From Pontiellaceae bacterium B12227 (GTDB lineage Bacteria > Verrucomicrobiota > Kiritimatiellia > Kiritimatiellales > Pontiellaceae): DNA of 64,000 bases. The stretch covers positions 62,001 to 126,000 of the forward strand of contig JAROAZ010000014.1 of NCBI GenBank assembly GCA_029432775.1, in the 5' to 3' direction. The notes under the pieces are model-generated. The model saw nothing but the letters and a program-made list of their open reading frames with translations, made no database searches and was not told the origin of the DNA. Made by a program: the position numbers and the translations under genes. Below are positions 8,867-16,996 of the stretch, piece after piece. How positions within the stretch are numbered: position 1 is the stretch's first letter; every line of letters begins with the position of its first letter.

Positions 8867-10588
8867 ATGAAATCAGGAATCATTTTTTCAATCGGTTTTT
8901 TTGTGGTCTGGGCCTCAGTTGCGCAGGCGGTGGTATTTGTGGATGGAAGCAATGCCGGTGCGGCGGATGGGAGCTCGTGGGTGACCGCCTATCTCACGGT
9001 CCAGGCGGGCATCGATGCCGCAGAGGCAGGCGGAGATGATTCGGTGTGGGTGGCGGCCGGAACCTATAAGCCCACCACCGGAACAGATCGGTTTGCTACT
9101 TTTGAGCTGAAAAGCGGCATTACGGTCTATGGCGGGTTTTCGGGAAATGAAAGCTCCCTTGTGGAGCGCGACTGGGTGCTGAATGTCACGGTATTGAGCG
9201 GCGACATCGGTACGGCCGGAGTGGCGAACGATAATGCCTATCATGTGGTCTCCTGTACGAATGCGATCGGCGCGGTGATGGATGGCTTTACCATTCAGGA
9301 CGGCTATGCTGACGGCCCGAATATGGGAACGGGCGGCAGCTCGGGGCAGAACTCGACCAGTGCCGAGGCCATTGTTTCGGGCATTAACCATTCAGCGGGC
9401 GGCGGCATCATTCATTTTCAGGCTGCAGCAACGGTGCGGAATTGTGTTATCTCGAACAACTTCGCGAAAAAAGCGGGCGGAGCCTATAATATGGTGAGCA
9501 CCGTTCCAAGGGGAAGCGACAGCGACCCGAACCCCTATTATGAAAACTGTACCTTTATCAACAACACCGCCAGCAAGCGCGGCGGTGCGGTTCAGAACGA
9601 TGTTGCCACGCATCCGACCTTTGTAAACTGCCGATTCTACGACAATGTCTGCGACGCCAAAGGCGGCGGTATGTATAACGATTTCTACTGTTCGCCCTTT
9701 CTGACCAACTGCGTATTTGCCGGGAACTATTCCATTATGGCGGGGGCGCTGGGGAATGACGGAACGTCTTCGCCGACGCTCAGCCACTGCGTCTTTGCCA
9801 ACAACGAGGCGTGGGATAAAGGCGCGGCCATCTATAACGGGTCGCACAGCGCCACTGCTCCGGCGAATCTGCCCACGATCATTAACTGCATTTCCTACGG
9901 CAATAAAATCACCACGGCTCCCGGTCCGGCTGATCTCGAGGTCTGGCACGATAACTTTGCCGACATTACCTACAGCATAATTGAAGAGGGCTATGCCGGG
10001 ATTGGAAACCTGTCTTCTGACCCTCGCTTTGCTGATGTTGAGAATTATGACGTCACCTTACTGAACGGCTCGCCCGCCATCGATGCGGGCCATAATGCCG
10101 GAAGCGGTTCGGTTGATATCGATGGTCTTCCGCGTCCGCTCGACGGTGATAACGACGGCTCCGCGCTTGTTGATATGGGTGCACATGAAGTGCTCAACGC
10201 GGCTTCCGATACGGATGGCGATGGCATGCTGGATGAGTGGGAAACCGAATATGGCTTCAGTCCCGTTGCCGCAGAAGACGGACTCGCAGATAGCGATGGC
10301 GACGGCATCGCTGATGCCGGCGAATCGATTGCGGACACCAATCCGTTCGATACCAACTCGCTCTTTATGATCACTGCTTTTGATAATGAATCGGGAACGA
10401 ACCGGATTGCGGCAACGGCTTCAGAGCGGCGCCAATACAGCCTGCTCTATAGCACAAATCTGGTGACGGGCAACTGGACGGCTGATTCGAACCAGCTCGA
10501 CCGGGCCGGTTCTGCCGACGGTGTGGAGTTTTCGCACCTTCCCGAAACCGACCCCTTGTTTTACAAGGTTCAAGTCAGCGTGCCTTGA
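8867..10588 (+). CDS. Secreted right-handed beta-helix protein with calcium-binding repeats
   Basis: About 573 residues. The ATG at 8867 lies 6 bases after AAGGAG (8855-8860), which overlaps the stop of the upstream sulfatase; the ATG at 8861 is too close to that SD. A signal peptide (MKSGIIFSIGFFVVWASVAQA) precedes VVFVDGSN and a long parallel beta-helix (about 22-430). Two aspartate-rich thrombospondin-3-like calcium loops follow (DTDGDGMLDEWE, DSDGDGIADAGE), then a C-terminal module with STNLVTGNW and FYKV. The same module type is seen in the sulfatase at 56478. Parallel helices of this family bind or cleave polysaccharides; no lyase active site could be identified. Probably translated with the upstream sulfatase. 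Confidence 0.88.
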   Translation: MKSGIIFSIGFFVVWASVAQAVVFVDGSNAGAADGSSWVTAYLTVQAGIDAAEAGGDDSVWVAAGTYKPTTGTDRFATFELKSGITVYGGFSGNESSLVERDWVLNVTVLSGDIGTAGVANDNAYHVVSCTNAIGAVMDGFTIQDGYADGPNMGTGGSSGQNSTSAEAIVSGINHSAGGGIIHFQAAATVRNCVISNNFAKKAGGAYNMVSTVPRGSDSDPNPYYENCTFINNTASKRGGAVQNDVATHPTFVNCRFYDNVCDAKGGGMYNDFYCSPFLTNCVFAGNYSIMAGALGNDGTSSPTLSHCVFANNEAWDKGAAIYNGSHSATAPANLPTIINCISYGNKITTAPGPADLEVWHDNFADITYSIIEEGYAGIGNLSSDPRFADVENYDVTLLNGSPAIDAGHNAGSGSVDIDGLPRPLDGDNDGSALVDMGAHEVLNAASDTDGDGMLDEWETEYGFSPVAAEDGLADSDGDGIADAGESIADTNPFDTNSLFMITAFDNESGTNRIAATASERRQYSLLYSTNLVTGNWTADSNQLDRAGSADGVEFSHLPETDPLFYKVQVSVP

Positions 10589-10595
10589 TTGGGTT

Positions 10596-12002
10596 TTATT
10601 TGCCGGAGGTTTGACCCATCGCGGTGTCGTAGGCGACGTAGCGGCTCATGATTTTGCGGACGTAGCCGATGATTTCTTCGCTGCGGCAATAGCCGTACTT
10701 TGCCCGTTTGGCATAATAATCTTCAGAGAGCAGGGCATAGGCCTGGTCGACGTTGTCGGTCCAGACATTGGGATCTTTACCCTGCTGTTCAGCAAGCTTG
10801 CGGGCATCGATGAGATGACCATATCCGCCATTATAGGAGGCGAGGGCAAAGCAGGTGGTGTTGAGGACATCCACTTCGTCCGGGACACGCTGGTATTGTT
10901 TCTTCAGGTAATAGGTGCCGCCGCGGATGTTGTCGTCCGGATCGAAGGGTTTTTTAACACCGACTTCTTCGGCCGTGGCGGGCATCAGTTGCATCAGTCC
11001 TTGTGCGCCGCACCAGGAAACGGCATCGGGCTTGAAGCTGCTTTCCTGAAACATCAGGGAGCAGATCATGGTCCAGGGGAATTCGTAGGTGGCGGCATGC
11101 TTTTTCACCAGGTCATCGTAGGGCGAAATCTGATTCTTTCCGGTCGGTTTGAATTTGGTGTTTAAAGACGTGTTGTGGGCCTGATGAAAGTAGCGGTTGT
11201 AAATGGTATTAAAGGTCGTGCCACCAAGTTCTTTGCTGAAGAATGCATTTACCGCATCTCTCAGGTCTGGCTGGTTGCTGCGGGCCACCCAGCCATAACT
11301 CCGTATCAGAGGCAGTGTGATCACCGGCTTCAGACTCTCTTTCATGCGAAGGCTTTGGCTGAGGATCGTTTGGTCGGCACAGGTGAGGTCGTATTCTCCC
11401 GTGGCGACCTTGTTAAGAATCTCAAAGGTTTCTTCGCTCTCGGGGACCAGTCCGATTTTAAACCTCAGCTTTTTCTTTTTCCGGAGATTCTGGAGTGCCT
11501 CATAGTAGGAACTGGATTCCCGGACATAGATGGTGCGGCCGTTTAAATCTTCCAGGTTTTGGATCGAGTTGTCTTTCGCGCGCGAAACGATTTCCTCATG
11601 GTGTTGGCCATAGCGGTGGCAGAACTCAAGGTCGTGTTGATTGTTAAAACGTTTAGGAGTCATGGTGACGGTTGCTGCAATCAGGTCTGCGCGCCCTTCT
11701 TTCAGCCATTTCCCCATTTCGTTCCAGTGATCCGGAACAATGACGATTACTTCCAGGCCGTGCTTTTTGGCAAAGCGCTGGACCAGCTCATATTCGAAAC
11801 CCATTAACTGGCCGCGATGCATAAAGTAGCACGCCGGATTGTTGCGGGTCAGTACACGGATGAACCCGCGCTCTTTAATTTTGTCCAGATCGATCTGCAG
11901 GCCCTGTTGATTCAGCTGCTCCATATTGCGGGGGAGAGAGTCTAATTCTCCAAGGGCTGGAAAAACCAAGGCGGCAAGAGCAAAAATGAGTCGTTTTTTC
12001 AT
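10596..12002 (-). CDS. mltF: Membrane-bound lytic transglycosylase MltF-like
   Basis: 468 residues. A signal peptide (MKKRLIFALAALVFPALG) is followed by a family-3 solute-binding domain (about 45-275) and a C-terminal lysozyme-like SLT domain (about 300-440) with the catalytic Glu in MFQESSF, the GAQGLMQLMP motif and NTTCFALASYNGG. This order is that of MltF, which cleaves peptidoglycan glycan strands to 1,6-anhydro ends. No lipobox is evident, so it may be periplasmic rather than a lipoprotein. It starts only 4 bases after trpD ends and is therefore probably transcribed with it. It converges with the beta-helix gene 7 bases away. Confidence 0.93.
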   Translation of the reverse strand: MKKRLIFALAALVFPALGELDSLPRNMEQLNQQGLQIDLDKIKERGFIRVLTRNNPACYFMHRGQLMGFEYELVQRFAKKHGLEVIVIVPDHWNEMGKWLKEGRADLIAATVTMTPKRFNNQHDLEFCHRYGQHHEEIVSRAKDNSIQNLEDLNGRTIYVRESSSYYEALQNLRKKKKLRFKIGLVPESEETFEILNKVATGEYDLTCADQTILSQSLRMKESLKPVITLPLIRSYGWVARSNQPDLRDAVNAFFSKELGGTTFNTIYNRYFHQAHNTSLNTKFKPTGKNQISPYDDLVKKHAATYEFPWTMICSLMFQESSFKPDAVSWCGAQGLMQLMPATAEEVGVKKPFDPDDNIRGGTYYLKKQYQRVPDEVDVLNTTCFALASYNGGYGHLIDARKLAEQQGKDPNVWTDNVDQAYALLSEDYYAKRAKYGYCRSEEIIGYVRKIMSRYVAYDTAMGQTSGK

Positions 12003-12006
12003 TGGT

Positions 12007-13017
12007 TTATTCCTGTGACATGCCGGCGAGGGCTTCGAGTTTTTTCAGGGCGGCGCCGGAATCGATCGATTCCTCTGCCAAAGCAATCCCGTCCTTCGGA
12101 TTATCGGCTTTGCCGCCGGCCATGATGGAAAAGGCGGCGTTGAGCAGGACAATATCGCGTTTCGGCCCTTTTTCACCCTTCAGGATGCTCATGGTGATTT
12201 CAGCGTTTTCAGTCGGTTCTCCGCCGGCGAGGTCGGCAGTTCCAACCATCGGAAGTCCGAGGCCGGTGGGCTGAACTTCATAGGACTCCACTTTGCCGCG
12301 CCGGATTTCGGTGACCATGGTGGTGGTGGTGGTCGTAAACTCATCGAGACCATCGTTGCCGTGCACGATAAACTGATAGTCCATTTCCAGCTGGGCGCAG
12401 GCATCGGACACAATCGGAACGAGCTCGGGTTTAAAGACGCCCATGACGCCCCGTTTAACACCGGCCGGATTGCAGAGCGGGCCGAGAATATTAAAGATGC
12501 TCCAGATGCCCAGCTCGCGGCGCGGGCCGACGACGTGTTTCATGGCCGGGTGCAGGCCGGGCGCAAACAGGAAGGCGACGCCGAGTTCGTTCAGGCACTC
12601 TTCCATGCGCTGCGGGGTATATTGAATGTTGACGCCGAGGGCATCGAGTACATTGGCCGCGCCGGATTTACTGGAGACACCGTAGGAACCGTGCTTGGCC
12701 ACGGTCACGCCGGCACCGGCGATCACGAAGGTCGAGGTGGTGGAAATATTAAAGGTGTTTGCGCAATCGCCGCCGGTTCCGACAATATCGACCGCGTTCG
12801 GGTCATCGCATTTAATTTTTGTGGCGTTGGCCCGCATGACTTCCGCGCAGCCGGCGATGGTTTCCGGCGTTTCGCCGGTAAGCCGGAGGCCGGTAATGAA
12901 GGCGCCGATCTGTGCTTCAGAGGCTTCGCCCGACATGATGGCTTTCATGGCTTCCGCGGCTTCGGCCCGCGAAAGGGTTTCGTTGCTGACGAGTTTGGCA
13001 ATGGCTTCTTTAATCAT
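12007..13017 (-). CDS. trpD: Anthranilate phosphoribosyltransferase
   Basis: 336 residues, the usual length. It transfers phosphoribosyl from PRPP to anthranilate in tryptophan synthesis. The glycine-rich PRPP loop GTGGDCANTFNIST, KHGSYGVSSKSGAANVLDALG and GPLCNPA are all recognisable. The ATG at 13017 is supported by a GGGAG SD; the frame stays open further upstream but the extension has no family similarity. No other trp gene is present here, so trpD stands alone with mltF. A perfect dispersed palindrome lies 18 bases upstream of the start, and a one-mismatch copy within the gene (12240) encodes LPMVGT. Confidence 0.95.
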   Translation of the reverse strand: MIKEAIAKLVSNETLSRAEAAEAMKAIMSGEASEAQIGAFITGLRLTGETPETIAGCAEVMRANATKIKCDDPNAVDIVGTGGDCANTFNISTTSTFVIAGAGVTVAKHGSYGVSSKSGAANVLDALGVNIQYTPQRMEECLNELGVAFLFAPGLHPAMKHVVGPRRELGIWSIFNILGPLCNPAGVKRGVMGVFKPELVPIVSDACAQLEMDYQFIVHGNDGLDEFTTTTTTMVTEIRRGKVESYEVQPTGLGLPMVGTADLAGGEPTENAEITMSILKGEKGPKRDIVLLNAAFSIMAGGKADNPKDGIALAEESIDSGAALKKLEALAGMSQE

Positions 13018-13034
13018 CCTGAGCTCCCTGAAAT

Positions 13035-13049
13035 TTCCAATGGTTGGAA
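13035..13049. repeat. Dispersed palindrome, perfect intergenic copy
   Basis: TTCCAATGGTTGGAA in the 144-base divergent gap between trpD and the M23 peptidase gene, flanked by T and A to give a 17-bp palindrome. This is one of the few copies placed where a promoter or operator would be expected. Confidence 0.85.
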
Positions 13050-13161
13050 ACGATAAAGAAGGGAGCGCAGGAATGGAAGGCTGTAGGGGAGGGTTTTTTC
13101 CCGGCAATAAAAACCGTATCGTGACGTTGAGTATAGAGCATGAGACTGGAGGGGCTGGAAA

Positions 13162-14148
13162 ATGAAGGTGTATCGCAAGTCGATCTCGGTGTCCGCAGCA
13201 GTTGTTGCATCGACCATATTTCTTGCAGCAAGTGCGGCCGCATTTATTGTGCATACCAATGATACCCTGTATTTATCATGGTCCGGGGAATCAAATGTCT
13301 CCTACAAGGTGGAGCATAAACTGGAAATGGATGGAATTGCCTGGAGTAATGCTTCCCCTGCGATTATTGGAACGGGCGAGATGGTTCTGCATCCTGTAAC
13401 CAACAGCGTGGGAGAACCTTTTCCGAAGCAGGCCTTCTTCCGGTTGGACAAAAACTATCCCGATGCCGCCGGTTCTTCAATTCAGGACATGTTGACCCCG
13501 GTGTTTTACAGCGCGCTGACAAATGCGCCTTTCCGGGCGGAAGTGAATCGCTTTGCCTACTATGCAGGCCGGGAACAATTCCATCATCCCCTTGAGAATC
13601 CTGCCGGGGAAGTACCTTCGTTTTCTGCACCGGGCTGGGGCGAGTTCGGGGCGACCAAGCCGGTGCGGGGGGATCCGCAGTCCTATCATCCAGCCTCGGA
13701 TCTGTATGTGAGCAGCGGGGAGACGAATGTGCAGCTATACGCAGCCCACAGCGGTGTGATTTCGGTCTATCGCGATGCGGATAAATACCGGCATTACCTC
13801 GCAATCTCGAAGGACCTCGTCGATGTTGATGGGGTAGTTGTGGGAAAGCTTTCAACACTCTATGCCCATATCGATTTGGATCTGGACGAAGCCGACGGTC
13901 TGTTGATGAATGGCCAGACCGTTGCGAAAGGTGATTTAGTTTCGCAGAATCTATACAGTGGCACCATGGGTGGCCCGCATCTCCATTTTGAGATCCGCTA
14001 TTACCGCGCGGCGGATACGGGCGAGGAGGAATTTTACGGCGGTCCTTTGTATTCCGAGCCCTCTTCCGGACCATGGCTTTATGGCTATTGGGATCCGCAG
14101 GTCGGCTACGGCTTTGCCCATCCCGGTAACCATGGGCTGGTTTTTTAG
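13162..14148 (+). CDS. Secreted M23-family metallopeptidase (LytM-like)
   Basis: 328 residues with an N-terminal hydrophobic signal segment (SAAVVASTIFLAASAAA). Residues about 30-105 form a small beta module with SWSGESNVSYKVE and AFFRLDK. The peptidase domain carries HPASD near residue 175 (first zinc ligands), LYAHID, and GPHLHFE near 271-277 (catalytic His and the last zinc ligand). M23 enzymes cut glycine-containing or stem-peptide cross-links in peptidoglycan, so a cell-wall role alongside the nearby MltF is plausible. GGAGGGG lies just upstream of the ATG. Divergent from trpD. Confidence 0.9.
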   Translation: MKVYRKSISVSAAVVASTIFLAASAAAFIVHTNDTLYLSWSGESNVSYKVEHKLEMDGIAWSNASPAIIGTGEMVLHPVTNSVGEPFPKQAFFRLDKNYPDAAGSSIQDMLTPVFYSALTNAPFRAEVNRFAYYAGREQFHHPLENPAGEVPSFSAPGWGEFGATKPVRGDPQSYHPASDLYVSSGETNVQLYAAHSGVISVYRDADKYRHYLAISKDLVDVDGVVVGKLSTLYAHIDLDLDEADGLLMNGQTVAKGDLVSQNLYSGTMGGPHLHFEIRYYRAADTGEEEFYGGPLYSEPSSGPWLYGYWDPQVGYGFAHPGNHGLVF

Positions 14149-14161
14149 TTGAGTGGATTGT

Positions 14162-14246
14162 GTGGGTAGGGTGCTTTCGACGAAAGCACCGCACACACGG
14201 GCGGCCTGTTTCTCCGGACGGCGCTTTCGGCGAAAGCGCCCTACCT
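14162..14246. repeat. REP-like doublet: two inverted hairpins of the GGTAGGG-GCTTTCG type
   Basis: Two near-perfect short hairpins (GGTGCTTTCG/CGAAAGCACC at 14170-14190 and GGCGCTTTCG/CGAAAGCGCC at 14219-14239) lie about 30 bases apart. With their flanks (GGTAGG on the left, CCTACC on the right) the two units form one larger inverted repeat of about 26 bases per arm with few mismatches. This is the architecture of REP/BIME elements. It lies between the M23 gene and the rplT terminator. Confidence 0.7.
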
Positions 14247-14268
14247 TTAGACCCGCTTCAGCCGACAC

Positions 14269-14296
14269 AAAAAAAGACCGCCCAACTGGACGGTCT
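14269..14296 (-). terminator. Intrinsic terminator of rpmI-rplT
   Basis: Read on the minus strand, a GACCG/CGGTC stem with a near-complementary extension (14276-14295) is followed by seven T residues (14275-14269). It starts about 23 bases after the rplT stop. Confidence 0.8.
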
Positions 14297-14318
14297 TTGC
14301 AAAAAGCGTAACGTTTGT

Positions 14319-14675
14319 TTAGCAAACTTTAGCTTTTGCAGTTTCAACCACTTTGCTGAAACCTTCGGCATCGTGGATGGCGATTTCGGACAGCATTTTG
14401 CGGTTGATGGTGATGCCTGCTTTGTTACAGCCGTCGATGAAACGGCTGTAGGTGATGCCGTTCATGCGGCAGGCAGCGTTAACGCGAACGATCCACAGAC
14501 GGCGGAAGTTACGTTTTTTGTGCTTACGATGTACATAGGCCATAGCCTGTGCGCGGTCGACCGCTTCAGTTGCCTGACGGAAAAGTTTACTGCGGGCACC
14601 GCGGAAACCTTTAGCGAGTTTCAGGCGGTTATTTCTTCTGCGGCGTGACGCCGGTCCATTGGTTGCTCTTGGCAT
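14319..14675 (-). CDS. rplT: Ribosomal protein L20
   Basis: 118 residues, the normal length of bL20, with the basic N-terminal tail (MPRATNGPASRRRRNNRLKLAKG) that binds 23S rRNA and the conserved AMAYVHRKHKKRNFRRLWIVR segment. In many bacteria L20 also represses its own operon. GGAG lies 9 bases before the ATG. It follows rpmI by 17 bases and is followed by an intrinsic terminator. Confidence 0.98.
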   Translation of the reverse strand: MPRATNGPASRRRRNNRLKLAKGFRGARSKLFRQATEAVDRAQAMAYVHRKHKKRNFRRLWIVRVNAACRMNGITYSRFIDGCNKAGITINRKMLSEIAIHDAEGFSKVVETAKAKVC

Positions 14676-14692
14676 GATTCAATCTCCAGCAA

Positions 14693-14881
14693 TTAGATAT
14701 AAGGAGTGATGCGCTTCATATCCGACTTGTCGACGATATCCTGGCTGCGCAGTTTCCGTTTTTGTTTACGATTCTTATTCGACAGAATGTGACTTCCGCC
14801 CATGTGATTGCGCTTTAGTTTGCCAGTTCCGGTTTTGCTAAACCGTTTGGCTGCACACTTTTTTGTTTTCATTTTAGGCAT
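14693..14881 (-). CDS. rpmI: Ribosomal protein L35
   Basis: 62 residues, typical of bL35, with [31 protein letters not shown] and the basic C-terminal half. It forms the usual rpmI-rplT pair. The customary upstream infC is absent: cysE lies there instead, separated by a 118-base gap that should hold this pair's promoter. Confidence 0.97.
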   Translation of the reverse strand: MPKMKTKKCAAKRFSKTGTGKLKRNHMGGSHILSNKNRKQKRKLRSQDIVDKSDMKRITPYI

Positions 14882-14999
14882 ATCAATACCACCAGTTTTT
14901 TAAAATTTAAACCCATGCGAGATCGGGGAATCGCGCAAAAGAGGGTTATGTATAGGGAAAGGGCCTCAGCGAGTCCACCCTTTTTGCGGACTTTTTTTA

Positions 15000-15941
15000 C
15001 TATATCCCCATCCCGTGTCCGTGCACCTCGCGGGTACGGATGACGGTTCCTTCTTCCGGGCGGGTGACCAGACTGCGGGGCGGGGTGCTTTTCATCAGGA
15101 AAACGTTGCCGGCCACGGTGGTTCCTTTGCCGATGACCGTATCGCCGCCCAGAATTGTGCTGTTGGAATAGACAATCACGTCGTCTTCCACGGTGGGGTG
15201 GCGCTGAATATGTTTAATCGGCCGTCCGTGTTCATCAAGCGGGAAGCTTTTGGCACCGAGGGTTACGCCCTGATAGAGCTTTACATTGTTGCCGATGTGG
15301 CAGGTTTCGCCGATGACCACGCCGGTGCCGTGGTCGATAAAGAAGCCTTTTCCAATGGTAGCGCCCGGATGAATATCAATTCCGGTGAGCGAATGGGTGT
15401 ATTCACTCATAATGCGGGGAATCAGCGGGACATCCAGTTTGTAGAGCTCATGAGCAATCCGGTGCGAAGCAATGGCAACCAAACCCGGGTAGGCCAGCTT
15501 GACTTCGGCATAGCTCAGAGCGGCCGGGTCGCCGTTATAGGCCGCTTTCACATCTTCAACCAGCATCCTGCGGATTTGAGGGATGGTCTGAAGAAAGGTG
15601 TTCACAATTTCAGTAGAGGCCAGGAACAGGTTGTCGACCGGACCCTTTTTATCGTGCAGATAGGCGGCTCCCATCCAGCGGAAGGGCAGGGCCTTTTCAA
15701 TTTCCTGCTCCAGAATTTCCGCTGAGTTTTTCAGCTGTTTAATGAAAAAGCTCTCAAAGCATGCCGGTTCGGGGATGTGGCGCCCGGGAAAAAGGACATC
15801 GGAAAGCAGGCGCAGGGATTCGATCACCTGATCAATTTCCGGATGCTCCCACAGCGGGCGATCCGGCAGATCAGCGTCTTCCTGGGCATAAAGCGGCACC
15901 AGTTGCGCTGCGGTTTCCTCGATTTGTTTAATTGTATTCAT
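15000..15941 (-). CDS. cysE: Serine O-acetyltransferase (EpsC/CysE type)
   Basis: 313 residues. It acetylates serine with acetyl-CoA, the first step of cysteine synthesis. The N-terminal half is the helical SATase domain; the C-terminal half is a left-handed beta-helix of hexapeptide repeats with GIDIHPGATIGKGFFIDHGTG and VVIGET, where the conserved Asp-His pair lies. The extended N-terminus is of the EpsC kind. The ATG at 15941 follows GAAGGAAG. With cysJI later in the window it supports assimilatory sulfur metabolism. Confidence 0.95.
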   Translation of the reverse strand: MNTIKQIEETAAQLVPLYAQEDADLPDRPLWEHPEIDQVIESLRLLSDVLFPGRHIPEPACFESFFIKQLKNSAEILEQEIEKALPFRWMGAAYLHDKKGPVDNLFLASTEIVNTFLQTIPQIRRMLVEDVKAAYNGDPAALSYAEVKLAYPGLVAIASHRIAHELYKLDVPLIPRIMSEYTHSLTGIDIHPGATIGKGFFIDHGTGVVIGETCHIGNNVKLYQGVTLGAKSFPLDEHGRPIKHIQRHPTVEDDVIVYSNSTILGGDTVIGKGTTVAGNVFLMKSTPPRSLVTRPEEGTVIRTREVHGHGMGI

Positions 15942-16109
15942 GAAACTTCCTTCGTTAATCGGGAACAAGCTAGCGTTGCATCGGGGGGTGGCAAAGCGAA
16001 ATTTTGGTAATTCATGGAGCCGTCTTCTGTTTTAAGCCCATCTTGCGTTGTTCTTGATATAAGTTTGTTGATGCTTTATACCATTATATTCAGAGTAACA
16101 GCGGGGGTA

Positions 16110-16840
16110 ATGATGATGAAAAAATGGGTGTGTTTAGTCGTTTCGGTACTTTGTCTATGCCGTGTGCAGGCGGAGATGAGAATCTGGTCTGATAAAAAGG
16201 GCAATACGATTGAAGCTGAGTTTATGAGCATGATGGGCAGCAAAGTGGTGCTCAAAACTCCTCAGGGTAAAACCATCAAAGTTCCGGCAGCAGGGCTGAG
16301 TGATGCGGATAAAAAGTATTTATCAGAGAATATCCCGCCGAAGATCAAAATCGAAGTGGACGTGGATAAAGATCGTGAGACCTTGTCCTCATACAGCAGT
16401 GAATACGGCACATATGGCTATGAAAGGAAGGCGCGGAAACGATTGGCTGCAACGTAACGGTTAAGAAAACGAATCGGGAAGCGTGCAGTAAAAAGTTCAC
16501 AGCATATATCTATGTATTCGGGGAGAATGTTGAGTCGAAACGCTCGAGGGTGTTGGATATTGCGAAGAAAGAGTTTGATTTCAATTATTCGAAAAGTACC
16601 ACTTTTAATAGCGAGCCGGTAACGCTTCAGTACGAAGATAGCAGCCACTGGGGCAAAGAGGGCTACCGCTATTCCGGCTATCTGGTGTTCGTGGTTGATG
16701 AGAAGGACCAGATTGTTAAAGTTGAATCGAATAAGGGCGGCTATGAGTCAAATATTGTGAAAATCCGGAAGGCAAAGGTGGGGAATATTCTCGATGGAAA
16801 CTTCAATGTGGTCAACAATAAGAGCCGTCGTGTGTACTGA
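16110..16840 (+). pseudogene. SHD1-domain secreted protein interrupted by a -1 frameshift
   Basis: A signal peptide (MMMKKWVCLVVSVLCLCRVQA) and an SHD1-like domain (MRIWSDKKGNTIEAEF, then GKTIKVPAAGLSDADKKYL) occur in the first frame, which then runs into TAA at about 16455. A second frame, open from 16424 to 16840, continues directly with KEGAETIGCNVTVKK and on to KSRRVY at its end. The join falls in TATGAAAGGAAGGC at about 16420-16430, as if one base were missing. Restoring it gives one protein of about 243 residues. SHD1 proteins of this kind are common secreted proteins of unknown function in PVC bacteria. It could be a real inactivation or a sequencing error. GGGGG precedes the start. 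Confidence 0.75.
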
Positions 16841-16865
16841 AGTTCGCTTTGAATAAGATGAAAGG

Positions 16866-16892
16866 CCGGGACTGACGTGTTCCGGTTTTTTT
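16866..16892 (+). terminator. Intrinsic terminator after the SHD1 gene
   Basis: A seven-pair stem (CCGGGAC with GTTCCGG, one G-U), a six-base loop and then seven T residues, beginning 25 bases after the stop codon. Confidence 0.75.
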
Positions 16893-16996
16893 CTATTTGG
16901 CTGAAGGCTGTTTCTCTTTTGAGAATGTAAATTTGGCTTCCATCGTTGGGGGAAGTCATGAATGATTCCGCCTCAACCAATTTTGAGGATTTGGAA

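Noticed and set aside
14972..14999. AGTCC/GGACT hairpin with seven T residues on the plus strand beside cysE
   Set aside because: No plus-strand gene ends there; both neighbours are on the minus strand, so a terminator role is not supported.
16110..16840. Programmed -1 frameshift in the SHD1 gene
   Set aside because: No X-XXY-YYZ slippery heptamer or clear downstream pseudoknot at the junction; a one-base loss is simpler.
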